Origin: DAMCZI01 sp032095175
Lineage (GTDB): Bacteria; Bacillota; Clostridia; Clostridiales; Caloramatoraceae
Length of the DNA: 64,000 nucleotides
Assembly (NCBI GenBank): GCA_032095175.1
Contig: DAMCZI010000011.1
Location: forward strand, 1-64,000
Direction: 5' to 3'
Shown here: positions 18,368-27,258 of the stretch, in pieces
Numbering within the stretch: the stretch's first letter is position 1
How the letters are laid out: each line of letters starts with the position of its first letter
The notes under the pieces: generated by a model
Database searches by the model: none
The model's input: the letters and a program-made list of their open reading frames with translations, nothing else
What the model was told of the DNA's origin: nothing
Translations under genes and position numbers: made by a program

Positions 18368-18652
18368 CTACAAACTACTTGGAAAAATGGCATATTTAAT
18401 TATAAATATCAAAACAAAACCCGGTACCTCCAGCAAACCTGTTAAAAGTGCTGTTATTGGGTTAAGGGGTATGTTTACTCCAATAAACCCTCCTAATAAA
18501 TTAAACAGGTATATGAAGACAGCCCCAAGAATAAACCTTGTTATGATCTTAAAGACATACATTCGTTTGTTTTTAGTGATGATTGAAACAGCACCTAGAA
18601 TAATCACTATAGCAATGTATATCAATATGTTGGTGTCTAGTTTCATGCCCAA
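18368..18652 (-). CDS. bofA: BofA-like pro-sigma-K processing inhibitor
   Basis: A 94-residue protein with three hydrophobic segments. The C-terminal NPITALLTGLLEVPGFVLIFI block is the signature of BofA, which in Bacillus sits in the outer forespore membrane and holds back the SpoIVFB protease. It is the last member of the ancestral dnaX-ybaB-recR-yaaL-bofA block. Two starts are possible: TTG at 18652 (spacing of about 6 nt to AGGAGGG) or ATG at 18646 (about 12 nt). The ribosome site is buried in the hairpin 18655-18705. Confidence 0.8.
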   Translation of the reverse strand: MGMKLDTNILIYIAIVIILGAVSIITKNKRMYVFKIITRFILGAVFIYLFNLLGGFIGVNIPLNPITALLTGLLEVPGFVLIFIIKYAIFPSSL

Positions 18653-18654
18653 AG

Positions 18655-18705
18655 AAATCCCTCCTGTCCACTGCTAATAAATATTATGCTAGACAAGAGG
18701 GATTT
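18655..18705 (-). terminator. Hairpin covering the bofA ribosome site (element A)
   Basis: aaatccctcttgtc (minus strand, 18705-18692) pairs with gacaggagggattt (18668-18655) with one G-U pair. The right arm contains the AGGAGGG of bofA. It is closely similar in both arms and loop to the hairpin at 20354-20409. It may end transcription from upstream, restrain bofA translation, or both. Confidence 0.65.
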
Positions 18706-18865
18706 ATACAGACAAATTTTAATTTTTACTTATCCCTTGATATTTTATATTAATAATTTTGTTAAGTAATTCTATATTCTCATTTTTTATACACACTATA
18801 GGTCTGACAATTTTAGAATTCATACCTACATTTTGCTTTCTACTATAGATATTAAAGCTTTACAA

Positions 18866-20158
18866 CTATTGCTCTACCATGGGTAATATTCTGAATACCT
18901 CCAGCAGAATAATGTTTAGACTTAACCAAACTCCACCAAAAGCATATCCAGCTAATACATCACTAGGATATTGAAGATGAAGGAATATGATGCTTATCCC
19001 TGTAAAAATACAAATAAATAGAGCTGAAAGTATTGCTGCAATTCCAGTCCATCGCCTCTTTGCATAGCGTACTATCATAAATGCAGCGAAACCGTAAACC
19101 GTAAATACAGTTAAGGATTGCTCACTTGGAAATGTATATTTAATATTACTTATCAATGATGCTCCCGCTGGTCCTAAGCGATGAAAGACAACCCTTAACA
19201 CTTCCTCTAAAAGCTCTCCACCTAGGATTACTATAAATAGAAATCGAATTTCAAGAGATCGATCCTTTCCCTTTATAATAATCCAAATAAGCAGCAATAA
19301 TGTTAATAGTACCAATGCCTTAGTGGATGTCATTACCATAAAAGATTTCATAACAGATATCCATTTGGGGGGAAATATTAGATTTACTAGAAAAGATGCA
19401 ATTGCATCAAATTGAGTAAACTCATTAGCTAAAAGATCTTGAATAAGGCCAATTGCAAAAATAAATAGCCCAATAAAAGCCACTGCAGTACCAACCATAA
19501 CTACTTTTATCTTCCCAAGGGAATGAAATATATTATTTAAATACCCCAAATATTTTACAACAGATTTTTTAATCTGAAGCTTATAGTTTCTATAAATATA
19601 TATACCTATTAAAACTATTCCAGTAATAATACCTCCAATAATTAAATACTTCTTTATTGCAGCATGAAACCTCTCCCAATCTGAACCTAATATCTTTCCC
19701 AATGAGATAAATGTACCTGTCCATAGAAAAGCTCCAATGTATGCATTCAAAGCAAATTTTTTAAAGGGTATCCTAGCAATACCAGAAAAATATCCTGTTA
19801 CATGTCTTACTCCAGGAATAAAATATGCAACTGCCAACAATCCATTACCATACCTTTCAAACCATTTTGATGTACTTTCCAATTTTTCAGGGTTCATATG
19901 AATATATCGACCATATTTTTTTAAGAAAGTATCATCTAACACACTTCCTATAAAGTATGAAATTGTTATACCACAAATAACACCAAATGCCGCAACAGCA
20001 ATGCTTATAATCCAATTAAGTTTCCCCTCAAACACAAGAAATCCACAATAAGTCATAAGGGTCTCCCCTGGTGTTGGAAAAGCAATAAGCTCAAGTGTTA
20101 ATGCAGCAAATAAAACAATATATCCATAATGATTTAAAAGTGCTGTAATATAGTGCAT
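18866..20158 (-). CDS. DedA-family membrane protein fused to a PAP2-like domain
   Basis: A 430-residue polytopic protein. Residues about 1-200 are DedA/SNARE-associated (FPTPGETLM at 27-35, YFIPGVRHVTGYFSG near 112-126), a family implicated in lipid flipping. Residues about 220-430 follow a PAP2 lipid-phosphatase fold, but the motifs are damaged: PSGH is PSEQ (344-347), motif 1 is FHRLGP instead of the usual RxRP form, and motif 3 keeps H394 and D400 but lacks the SR pair. The PAP2 half may therefore be inactive or altered. It lies between yaaL and bofA. Confidence 0.82.
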   Translation of the reverse strand: MHYITALLNHYGYIVLFAALTLELIAFPTPGETLMTYCGFLVFEGKLNWIISIAVAAFGVICGITISYFIGSVLDDTFLKKYGRYIHMNPEKLESTSKWFERYGNGLLAVAYFIPGVRHVTGYFSGIARIPFKKFALNAYIGAFLWTGTFISLGKILGSDWERFHAAIKKYLIIGGIITGIVLIGIYIYRNYKLQIKKSVVKYLGYLNNIFHSLGKIKVVMVGTAVAFIGLFIFAIGLIQDLLANEFTQFDAIASFLVNLIFPPKWISVMKSFMVMTSTKALVLLTLLLLIWIIIKGKDRSLEIRFLFIVILGGELLEEVLRVVFHRLGPAGASLISNIKYTFPSEQSLTVFTVYGFAAFMIVRYAKRRWTGIAAILSALFICIFTGISIIFLHLQYPSDVLAGYAFGGVWLSLNIILLEVFRILPMVEQ

Positions 20159-20173
20159 ATATTTTCTCCTAAT

Positions 20174-20320
20174 CTAATTCTTTACTTTATAAGCCATAAA
20201 TATTAGGGTCATCAGTATTCCTACAGCTTCTAATGTACGGTCTGCATATGGTATTGACTTAGTATGGCTTATAATAAAAATCTTTATGCCGCTATCCTCA
20301 TCCAATAGATAATTAAGCAT
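20174..20320 (-). CDS. Possible 48-residue membrane peptide
   Basis: An ATG preceded by AAGAAGGTG opens a frame of 48 codons. The peptide has an acidic N-terminal part (MLNYLLDEDSG), a polar middle and a hydrophobic C-terminal stretch (VGILMTLIFMAYKVKN). It ends 15 bp before the DedA-PAP2 start and runs in the same direction, so it could be co-translated. I do not recognise a family, and a chance open frame is possible. Confidence 0.35.
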   Translation of the reverse strand: MLNYLLDEDSGIKIFIISHTKSIPYADRTLEAVGILMTLIFMAYKVKN

Positions 20321-20353
20321 ATACACCTTCTTTGTATTAAAGTTATTATAATA

Positions 20354-20409
20354 AAAAAATCCCCACCGTCCATTTCATAATAAATATTTTTCTGGACAGT
20401 GAGGATTTA
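20354..20409 (-). terminator. Terminator after yaaL (element B)
   Basis: On the minus strand aaatcctcactgtcc pairs with ggacggtggggattt and is followed by TTTTT. Loop and arms resemble the hairpin in front of bofA (18655-18705), both containing AATATTTATTA in the loop. Confidence 0.75.
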
Positions 20410-20422
20410 TTATATCCTATTA

Positions 20423-20707
20423 CTATATATTTGATGATTTTAGAATGCTCTCCTTGGTTCTTGCCTTCTTTATAAGGTATGAAAGCCTTATAAGTATTGA
20501 TTTCTCCCTGTATATTGCATAATCTATAAGTTCAGGATCCTGGACTGTATCAAAATAACTCCTTATGTTTTCAAGCTCATCAAGAGCCTGTCTAATCTCA
20601 TTGGTTATTTCATGCCTTTCCATATCCTTTGTATTTTTAGTTGCACTCAAGGTTTCAATAAGCTTTGCAGCCAATGTTGATGTTGAAACCTCCCCATATC
20701 TATCCAC
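20423..20707 (-). CDS. yaaL: YaaL-family protein (DUF2508)
   Basis: A 94-residue soluble, helical, charged protein. Its identification rests on size, an EIRQALDELENIRSYFD-like region, and position: YaaL genes lie between recR and bofA in Firmicutes. Here it is separated from recR by three inserted genes and from bofA by a DedA-PAP2 gene. The function is not known. A T-rich hairpin terminator follows. Confidence 0.65.
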   Translation of the reverse strand: MDRYGEVSTSTLAAKLIETLSATKNTKDMERHEITNEIRQALDELENIRSYFDTVQDPELIDYAIYREKSILIRLSYLIKKARTKESILKSSNI

Positions 20708-20818
20708 AATACCCCTCCTCTATATTTTTTATATATTATTTCCATATAGAGGATTAAATATACATATCTGGTATATTCGTTTTAATATCAAACTTACTTT
20801 TTCTGCATTTCCCAAAGT

Positions 20819-21367
20819 TTAAACAAAATTAAGTAAACCTTGATTAAAAATATATATTGCTGCATCAGAACAAATTGCCCCCAAAATAATTCCTCCAACT
20901 ATATCCGTAGGATAATGCACATGCAAATAAATCCTTGAATATGAAATTAGGGATGCTACGCAAAATGCAGAAACCCCAAATGCCATGCTTATCTTGGCAA
21001 GTATCAGCGCTGCTGCAACAGATGATGATGTATGTCCTGATGGGAATGAATAAGTTATTGGTTTTGATATTAAAAGCTTCGCAGCCAGAGCATCAGTACA
21101 TGGTCTTAATCTACGAATAAGATTTTTCAATATCCCTTCTCCCAGGATTGTAGTTAATACCAATGCACACAGCATCATTACTCCTGATTCCCTATGATTC
21201 TTTTTAATTATCAGGATTATTGCTGTAACAATCCATATAAATCCCATATCTCCCAAATGTGTTAAAAAGGACATCCATTTATCAACCCTAGAATTACGCC
21301 AATATTCATTTGTAAACTTCAGTATAAACCTATCAAACTTCTGCAAAAACAAATTATGCGCCTCCAA
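20819..21367 (-). CDS. PAP2-family lipid phosphatase
   Basis: A 182-residue membrane protein with five or six hydrophobic segments. All three PAP2 motifs are intact: KNLIRRLRP (near 80-88), PSGH (near 109-112) and SRIYLHVHYPTD (near 143-154), so it should be an active phosphatase of the undecaprenyl-diphosphate or phosphatidate type. This contrasts with the degraded PAP2 domain two genes downstream. It lies among genes inserted between recR and yaaL. Confidence 0.85.
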   Translation of the reverse strand: MEAHNLFLQKFDRFILKFTNEYWRNSRVDKWMSFLTHLGDMGFIWIVTAIILIIKKNHRESGVMMLCALVLTTILGEGILKNLIRRLRPCTDALAAKLLISKPITYSFPSGHTSSSVAAALILAKISMAFGVSAFCVASLISYSRIYLHVHYPTDIVGGIILGAICSDAAIYIFNQGLLNFV

Positions 21368-21501
21368 ATAACTATAATCTATTCCTTATCCTTAAAATAT
21401 TGATTAATAAAAATATTATACTATCTCGTTTTTTATTTCAACATACATTAAGACATATTAAAGGAAATCATAGATATACATTATTTGGCTGGGCTTAAAT
21501 T

Positions 21502-22875
21502 CTACTGTTCATTAAATTCACTTTTCATACTTCTTACCTGCCTTAAAAAGGTTATTACTGTTATAGTAGTTGCAATACCATCTGCAATTGGTTCTGCTAA
21601 AATTATTCCCTTAACCTTATAAATTGGAGCAAGTATTAGCACAAGTGGAATTAACAATATTACCTTTCTTAAAAGAGCAAGTATCACTGATGTCTTTGCC
21701 TTGCCAATAGATAAAAAGAAATTTTGGCACGATGTCTGGGCTCCCAACATGAACATCATTGCCATAAATATTCTCATGTTACTTGATGTTAGCTTTATAA
21801 GTTCAGTACTGCTGGTAAATACTCTTACAAACAGTTGAGGCATTAACTCCAACGCTGCCCATGCTGTTGTAGAAAATATCAAACACGCAGTTACAGCATA
21901 TTTTACAGTAGTTCTAACTCTATCATGCTTTTTAGCCCCATAGTTATATCCGATTATCGGCTGTGCTCCCTGGTTGATTCCCATCATAGGCATAAAAGTC
22001 ATTTGCATTATACTGCTAATAATTGTCATTGCTCCAACATACATATCTCCACCATATTTTTGAAGACTTGTATTTATAGTAATCTGCACAAGACTTTCTG
22101 TAATCTGCATCGCAAATGGTGAGCTCCCCAAGCTTAAAATGTTTTTTACATTGCTTAATTTTAATGTAAGATATTTAGATTTTATTTTTATTATAGTTTT
22201 TTTACCTAGTAAAAAGCTCAATACCCATATTGCTGAAACAGCCTGTGATATTATAGTTGCCAGTGCTGCACCCTCTACCCCCATGTTAAAGCCGTATATG
22301 AATATTGGGTCAAGTATTATATTTAAAACAGCACCAATAAGAACTGTTAACATTCCCATTTTCGAAAATCCCTGTGAATTTATAAAACTATTTAGTCCAA
22401 GGCTTAGCATAACGAACATAGTTCCAAATATATAAATAGTTATATATTTGTTAGCATAACCGAAGGTTGCTTCACTTGCTCCAAACATAAACAAAAGCTT
22501 ATCCTTTAAAAGCAGTGACCCTACTGTAAGTAATACTCCAAAAATTATTAGAAGCGAAAAAGAATTACCCAGTATTTCTTCAGCCTTATCTTTGTTTTTT
22601 TCTCCAAGCTTTATAGAAGCCAATGGTGCTCCTCCAAAGCCAATAAGCGCACTAAATGCAGATATCATTATTATTATTGGAAAGGTTAACCCTACTCCTG
22701 TAAGGGCAAGTGCTCCAACATCCTTGATATGCCCTATATACATTCTATCCACAATGTTGTATAGAGCATTTATAAGCTGTGCTAAGATTGCTGGAAGAGA
22801 TAATTTTAGTAGAAGACTCTTAATGTTTCCATTTAACATCTTATTATCAATATTATTTGTAGATACTTTATCCAT
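21502..22875 (-). CDS. MATE-family efflux transporter
   Basis: About 457 residues with twelve predicted membrane segments and the family's ALYNIVDRMYIG start and GINQGAQPIIGYNYGAK motif in the second half. It is an Na+ or H+ driven drug or metabolite exporter. An ATG at 22890 is in frame, but it lacks a ribosome site, whereas GGGGGG stands 7 bases before the ATG at 22875. It is paralogous to the pump at 50970-52331. Confidence 0.88.
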   Translation of the reverse strand: MDKVSTNNIDNKMLNGNIKSLLLKLSLPAILAQLINALYNIVDRMYIGHIKDVGALALTGVGLTFPIIIMISAFSALIGFGGAPLASIKLGEKNKDKAEEILGNSFSLLIIFGVLLTVGSLLLKDKLLFMFGASEATFGYANKYITIYIFGTMFVMLSLGLNSFINSQGFSKMGMLTVLIGAVLNIILDPIFIYGFNMGVEGAALATIISQAVSAIWVLSFLLGKKTIIKIKSKYLTLKLSNVKNILSLGSSPFAMQITESLVQITINTSLQKYGGDMYVGAMTIISSIMQMTFMPMMGINQGAQPIIGYNYGAKKHDRVRTTVKYAVTACLIFSTTAWAALELMPQLFVRVFTSSTELIKLTSSNMRIFMAMMFMLGAQTSCQNFFLSIGKAKTSVILALLRKVILLIPLVLILAPIYKVKGIILAEPIADGIATTITVITFLRQVRSMKSEFNEQ

Positions 22876-23018
22876 ATAAAAACCCCCCATGTAAATTTAT
22901 AGCTATCTATAAAAGACTCATATTAATTCCACAATTGTTTTTATGAATCACAATTCATTATAACTTTAAACAATTTACATGTCAATTATTTATATGCAAA
23001 GCCCTACATAAAATAAGA

Positions 23019-23044
23019 AGATGGTGCATCAATATTGCCCATCT
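23019..23044 (-). terminator. Weak terminator after the 87-residue gene
   Basis: agatgg/ccatct stem on the minus strand followed by TCTTATTTTAT, 14 bp after the stop codon. The stem is short. Confidence 0.4.
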
Positions 23045-23057
23045 CCTTTAATATAAA

Positions 23058-23321
23058 CTACAATTTCCAATTAGGTCCAAATATTCCTGCAATCAATCCT
23101 CCAAACCTTACCCATCCCTCTTCCACTTCATCACCTATTTTGTATTTGATGTGATAGACTGTAGCAAATGGTCCATTAGAAAAGACCTGCCTTTCTATAC
23201 TAATCACTCGACCGCCAAAACATTCTATTTGGCGGTTGATTTCCTCTATATGGTGTTCATTCTGTTTGAAGTGCATGCCAATGAACAAAGCAATAAAAAA
23301 AATAATAACTATAAGTTCCAT
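23058..23321 (-). CDS. Hypothetical single-pass membrane protein
   Basis: 87 residues: an N-terminal membrane helix (ELIVIIFFIALFIGM) followed by a soluble beta-rich region with GGRVISIERQVFSNGPF and YKIGDEVEEGWVRFGG. I do not recognise the family, but the composition looks like a real protein and an AGGGGAG ribosome site is present. It lies immediately downstream of the recR operon terminator and has its own weak terminator. Confidence 0.6.
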   Translation of the reverse strand: MELIVIIFFIALFIGMHFKQNEHHIEEINRQIECFGGRVISIERQVFSNGPFATVYHIKYKIGDEVEEGWVRFGGLIAGIFGPNWKL

Positions 23322-23358
23322 AAAAGACTCCCCTTTCTATATACAACATATAAATCCC

Positions 23359-23382
23359 TGTAGAATCATTTATGCAAAATAT
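23359..23382. repeat. Paired-hairpin repeat, 3' fragment
   Basis: tgtagaatcatttatgcaaaat matches the last ~24 bp of the 117-bp repeat (compare 46801-46824). It lies 38 bp upstream of the 87-residue gene. The rest of the gap to 23707 holds no gene. Confidence 0.55.
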
Positions 23383-23707
23383 ATAGAAACAAAATACAAG
23401 AATTTTAATATGTCATATATAAATAAAATATTATTATTAATAATTCTTTATTTCCGTTTAGTCTCTTATATTACTATTATACATAATATTCCAACATAAA
23501 GCCAATAATTAGTTAGATATTTGCAAATATATCTGGAGATAGTTTTTATTTTGCAAAAAACTCAAGAGATCACAAAAAATATTTAATTATTTTTAGGATT
23601 TACTGAATATTTTTCAGAAATAATGGCACAATATAAAAAAGATACGGATTTATATAGTCCGCATCTAACGAAGTGGTTTTGGGCAATCAACTCTACTTGT
23701 TTTGGTC

Positions 23708-23739
23708 GAAAAAACTGGTGCGGGCACACCAGTTTTTTC
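23708..23739 (-). terminator. Terminator of dnaX-ybaB-recR
   Basis: gaaaaaactggtg and caccagttttttc form a 13-bp stem with a 6-nt loop and T runs on both strands. Confidence 0.85.
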
Positions 23740-23803
23740 ATTTTTTGCTGCTAGTCTTTTGATATTAAGTTACTATCATTATCAAATACCAAAAGGGCAG
23801 CAC

Positions 23804-24400
23804 CTATATCTCTCTTCTTCCCTCAAGTGCCTTACCCAAAGTAACCTCATCTGCATATTCGAGATCTCCTCCAACAGGGATACCGTGGGCTATTCTTGTA
23901 ACCTTTACACCAAGGGGTTTTAAAAGCCTCGAAATATACATAGCAGTGGCTTCCCCCTCAACATTTGGATTTGTAGCTACTATTACTTCCCTTATGTCCT
24001 TGTTCATTCTACTTAATAGTTCCTTTATCCTAATATCATCTGGGCCTATTCCGTTAAGAGGGGATATGGCACCATGAAGCACATGATAAAGCCCCTTAAA
24101 TTCCCTTGTTTTCTCCATTGCAACTATATCCCTTGGGTCCTGTACTACACATATGGTTTCTTTTTCCCTTGATGGATTGCTGCAAATGGAACAGAGGTTT
24201 GAATCCGTAAAGTTTCCACATACGGAGCAGTATTTTATGTTCCTTTTGGCTTCAACAATTGCCTCGGAAAGCTTTACTGCATTCTCCATAGGCATATTTA
24301 AAACGTGGAATGCAAGCCTTTGGGCAGTTTTTGAGCCAACACCAGGAAGTCTTGAAAATTCCTCAATTAGCCTTAGTATAGATTGGGGATAATAATTCAA
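23804..24400 (-). CDS. recR: Recombination mediator RecR
   Basis: A 198-residue DNA-binding clamp of the RecFOR pathway, which loads RecA at gaps. An N-terminal helix-hairpin-helix (LPGVGSKTAQRLA, 18-30), a four-cysteine zinc finger (C58, C61, C70, C73) and a Toprim domain (from ETICVVQDPRD, about 81-175) are in the canonical order. The length is typical. It is the third gene of the dnaX operon, 13 bp after ybaB. Confidence 0.96.
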   Translation of the reverse strand: MNYYPQSILRLIEEFSRLPGVGSKTAQRLAFHVLNMPMENAVKLSEAIVEAKRNIKYCSVCGNFTDSNLCSICSNPSREKETICVVQDPRDIVAMEKTREFKGLYHVLHGAISPLNGIGPDDIRIKELLSRMNKDIREVIVATNPNVEGEATAMYISRLLKPLGVKVTRIAHGIPVGGDLEYADEVTLGKALEGRREI

Positions 24401-24413
24401 TTAGTCTCCCCTC

Positions 24414-24755
24414 CTAGAAAAGTCCTGGAATGTTGAATCCTCCAGTAACCTTTGCCATTTCTTCGTTTACCATCTGCTCTGCCTTATTTAGTGCCTCATT
24501 TACTGCTGCAATAACTAAATCCTGAAGCATTTCAACATCATCTGGGTCAACTACATCTGGATTAATCTTTATCTCAATAACTTGCTTCTTTCCGCTTACT
24601 ACTGCGCTAACAGCTCCGCCACCTGCTGAAGCTTCAACAGTCTTGCTTTCAACCTGCTCTTTAGTTTCTTCTATCTGCTTTTGAAGCTTTTGAGCCTGCT
24701 TCATTATATTGTTCATATTTCCTCCCATAGGAGGGAATCCCATTCCCTTTGCCAT
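24414..24755 (-). CDS. ybaB: Nucleoid-associated protein YbaB/EbfC
   Basis: A 113-residue dimeric DNA-binding protein. MNNIMKQAQKLQKQIEETKE, the VSGKKQVIEIKINPDVVDP strand and the PGLF-type tail are family features. It lies between dnaX and recR, as in most bacteria, with an AGGAGG ribosome site. Confidence 0.94.
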   Translation of the reverse strand: MAKGMGFPPMGGNMNNIMKQAQKLQKQIEETKEQVESKTVEASAGGGAVSAVVSGKKQVIEIKINPDVVDPDDVEMLQDLVIAAVNEALNKAEQMVNEEMAKVTGGFNIPGLF

Positions 24756-24841
24756 TACTATTTCCTCCTTAAAATTAATGGAAAATGATCATTAATTTAT
24801 TATATGTTATTTACTTCTATATTGTAACATCAAGCTGTTTA

Positions 24842-26491
24842 TCATTCAATTACTTCTATTATATTATCTCCTAGTACATCCTTTACCCTTTGTATATCCT
24901 GATCTATATCTGATGCTATTTCTATACTCTTTTCCTTTCCTGAGAGCTTAAACTTAACCTTGGCACGTTTCTTTAATACCCTAGAGAAGCTTTCCTCAAC
25001 TATTTTCCTATTTTCTGCAGGGTTTTCAAGATTCTTTTTACCAAATGAATTTTGCTCTTCAAAAAGTATTATTATGGTATTTCCCTCTGTATTTACAGGA
25101 TTCCCAAGTTCAAGCCATGCAGCAACAGTTCTCTTTACTGGCTTAACAAGATCTAATACCTCCTGCCATGAGGTCTTAACCTCGTCAAGGGATATTGGAG
25201 TTGAATCACCCTCAACCATATCCATAACTTCCTCTGTTTCTGGTGCCTCATATACTTCTTCTTTTTTCTCAATCTTCCTTACTGCAGCTGCTGGTACTGG
25301 CTTCCTTTCTACTTCATTTGATACAGCAACAGCTATTGCTCCAGATTTTATCTTATCCTCTAAAAGGTTTATTCTATTTAGTATCATCTCTGGTGATGTA
25401 TCATATTCTCTTTTACAAAACTTGATTACTGCCATTTCAAGAAGTATTCTTGGTTGGGATGTATATTTACCGTTGTTTTCCGCATCAACGATTATGTTTA
25501 TTCCCCTCATTATTTCTTCACTTCTCAGCTTCTTAGCCTGTTCCTTAAGTAAAAGAAGACTGTCATCACTTAAATCTACTAATCCCTCGGGTTTCTTGCT
25601 GACCTTAACCATAAGAAGGTTTCTAAAGTGAACAGAGAGGTCCTTTATAAACTGCATTACATCCTTTCCATTGAGGATTACATCATCTATTATCTTTACT
25701 GCACCCTCAACATCCTTTTCTATCATTGCATCAATAAGCTTGAATAAAAACTCATTTGCAACAAGCCCCAGCATGCCTGATACATCGCTATACTCTATCT
25801 GCCCCTGTGACATGGACATGCACTGGTCAAGTATTGAAACTGCATCTCTCAGAGCCCCATCGGAAACCCTTGCTATTAATTCCAGGGTTTTATCCTCTAC
25901 AAGGGTACTAGTCTCATCTGATATTTTTCTTAGCCTTTTTGTAATGTCTGGTGATTTTATTCTCCTAAAATCAAACCTCTGACATCTTGATAGAATGGTT
26001 GCTGGAACCTTTTGAGGATCTGTTGTTGCAAGTATAAACATAACGTATCCTGGTGGTTCCTCAAGGGTTTTTAGGAGCGCATTAAATGCTGAGGTCGAAA
26101 GCATATGAACCTCATCTATTATATAAACCTTATACTTTGCTATATGAGGCGGATACTTTACATCATCTATTAGCTCCCTTATGTTTTCAACTCTATTGTT
26201 TGATGCGGCATCTATTTCAATTACATCCATTATGGTTCCATCTGAAATTCCCTTGCACATATCACATTCATTACATGGGTCTCCATCCTTTGGATTGAGG
26301 CAGTTTACAGCTTTAGATAGTATCTTTGCTGTAGTTGTCTTTCCTGTACCCCTGGTACCACAAAAAAGATATGCATGTGGTATTCTATTTTGAAGTATCT
26401 GATTTCTCACCGTCTTCACAATATGTTCCTGCCCTATAACATCCTCAAACACATGGGGTCTCCATTCTCTGTAAAGCGCTTTATAAGACAT
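24842..26491 (-). CDS. dnaX: DNA polymerase III gamma/tau subunit DnaX
   Basis: A 549-residue clamp-loader ATPase. Walker A GTRGTGKTT (K51, T52), zinc-binding C64/C73/C76/C79, Walker B DEVHML and sensor 1 with SRCQRFDFRR are all visible, followed by domain III and a shorter tau-like C-terminus with acidic stretches. The SRP RNA gene lies directly upstream, an arrangement shared with Bacillus. I see no obvious slippery frameshift sequence for making a separate gamma form. Confidence 0.96.
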   Translation of the reverse strand: MSYKALYREWRPHVFEDVIGQEHIVKTVRNQILQNRIPHAYLFCGTRGTGKTTTAKILSKAVNCLNPKDGDPCNECDMCKGISDGTIMDVIEIDAASNNRVENIRELIDDVKYPPHIAKYKVYIIDEVHMLSTSAFNALLKTLEEPPGYVMFILATTDPQKVPATILSRCQRFDFRRIKSPDITKRLRKISDETSTLVEDKTLELIARVSDGALRDAVSILDQCMSMSQGQIEYSDVSGMLGLVANEFLFKLIDAMIEKDVEGAVKIIDDVILNGKDVMQFIKDLSVHFRNLLMVKVSKKPEGLVDLSDDSLLLLKEQAKKLRSEEIMRGINIIVDAENNGKYTSQPRILLEMAVIKFCKREYDTSPEMILNRINLLEDKIKSGAIAVAVSNEVERKPVPAAAVRKIEKKEEVYEAPETEEVMDMVEGDSTPISLDEVKTSWQEVLDLVKPVKRTVAAWLELGNPVNTEGNTIIILFEEQNSFGKKNLENPAENRKIVEESFSRVLKKRAKVKFKLSGKEKSIEIASDIDQDIQRVKDVLGDNIIEVIE

Positions 26492-26659
26492 ATTTTCACC
26501 TCCTCGATTTTTAATTATATATAATCAAGAAAACACTCTTATTTATAGGCGTGCTTAATTACTATTATAATGATTTATTTTAAATCCCTCAACAATTATA
26601 AAATCCTATCAAAAAATAAAAAAGGTCTGAATCATCAGACCAAAAATACTTAAGTTAGA

Positions 26660-26929
26660 GACCGTGCACCTTACTTCGATAGCAAACTACGGGCGTTACC
26701 ACAGCAGTTAGCTCTGACCAGGCCTACCCGCGGCACACGAAAGGGTTCACTTACCGCTGCTTCCTTCCGGATCTGACGGGGTTCATGAATTTCCGTTGCG
26801 CGGGACCCAATCTTCAACACCACTTACTGCAGTCAGACCCCACAGGTTGATACCTAGGTAAGGAATTCAATCCTGCTATAGCGGGTTGCAGGTTACAGGG
26901 CACCGCTACCTCCCCATCTAGCACGGTCA
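26660..26929 (-). ncRNA. ffs: Signal recognition particle RNA, large (Alu-domain) type
   Basis: About 270 nt. The ends pair (gaccgtgc ... gcacggtc). The conserved helix 8 core reads ccggaaggaagcagcgg on the minus strand, with the GGAA tetraloop, and the 5' part carries the Alu-domain elements as in B. subtilis scRNA. It lies between a tRNA-Ser gene and dnaX, the conserved Firmicute order. The exact ends are estimated from the terminal pairing. Confidence 0.95.
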
Positions 26930-26943
26930 AATTTATTTAATTA

Positions 26944-27035
26944 TGGCGGAGAGAGAGGGATTCGAACCCTCGGTAGGGTATTAGCCTACACACGATTTCC
27001 AATCGTGCGCCTTAGACCAGCTCAGCCATCTCTCC
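26944..27035 (-). tRNA. tRNA-Ser(GGA)
   Basis: A class II tRNA with a long variable arm, encoded CCA, acceptor ggagaga/tctctcc, and anticodon loop TTGGAAA (anticodon GGA) closed by cacga/tcgtg. It reads UCC/UCU codons. Confidence 0.97.
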
Positions 27036-27137
27036 ACGAACTGTCGTAATTAATATTATAGCTTATTTCAGAAAAAAGTCAATGGTTTTGAAGTTGTTAA
27101 TTAGATACAGGAGATGAAAAAATCACTTTTGGGTGGG

Positions 27138-27235
27138 AAGGTAACAGGCACTTAAGCTATAAGTTATTTGTGGTAAGAAAGAATTAGAAGATACTTTTTT
27201 CTTAGATAACTCATAACTCAAGAGTCTGCCACCTC
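27138..27235. repeat. REP-like palindrome, copy A
   Basis: aaggtaacaggcacttaag...aagttattt on the left and agataactcataactcaagagtctgccacct on the right form an imperfect inverted repeat of about 30 bp per arm around a 35-bp centre. The outer motif (aggtgncag-n-ctcttga) matches the inverted repeats that flank the RAYT gene at 43.9-44.9 kb. Confidence 0.7.
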
Positions 27236-27258
27236 CTATCACCTAGTATCACCTATTG

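Noticed and set aside
20935..21120. 61-codon frame on the plus strand
   Set aside because: Shadow of the intact PAP2 gene on the other strand.
24960..25631. 223-codon open frame on the plus strand
   Set aside because: It lies fully antisense to dnaX, lacks a ribosome site and has the serine/leucine-rich composition of a shadow frame.
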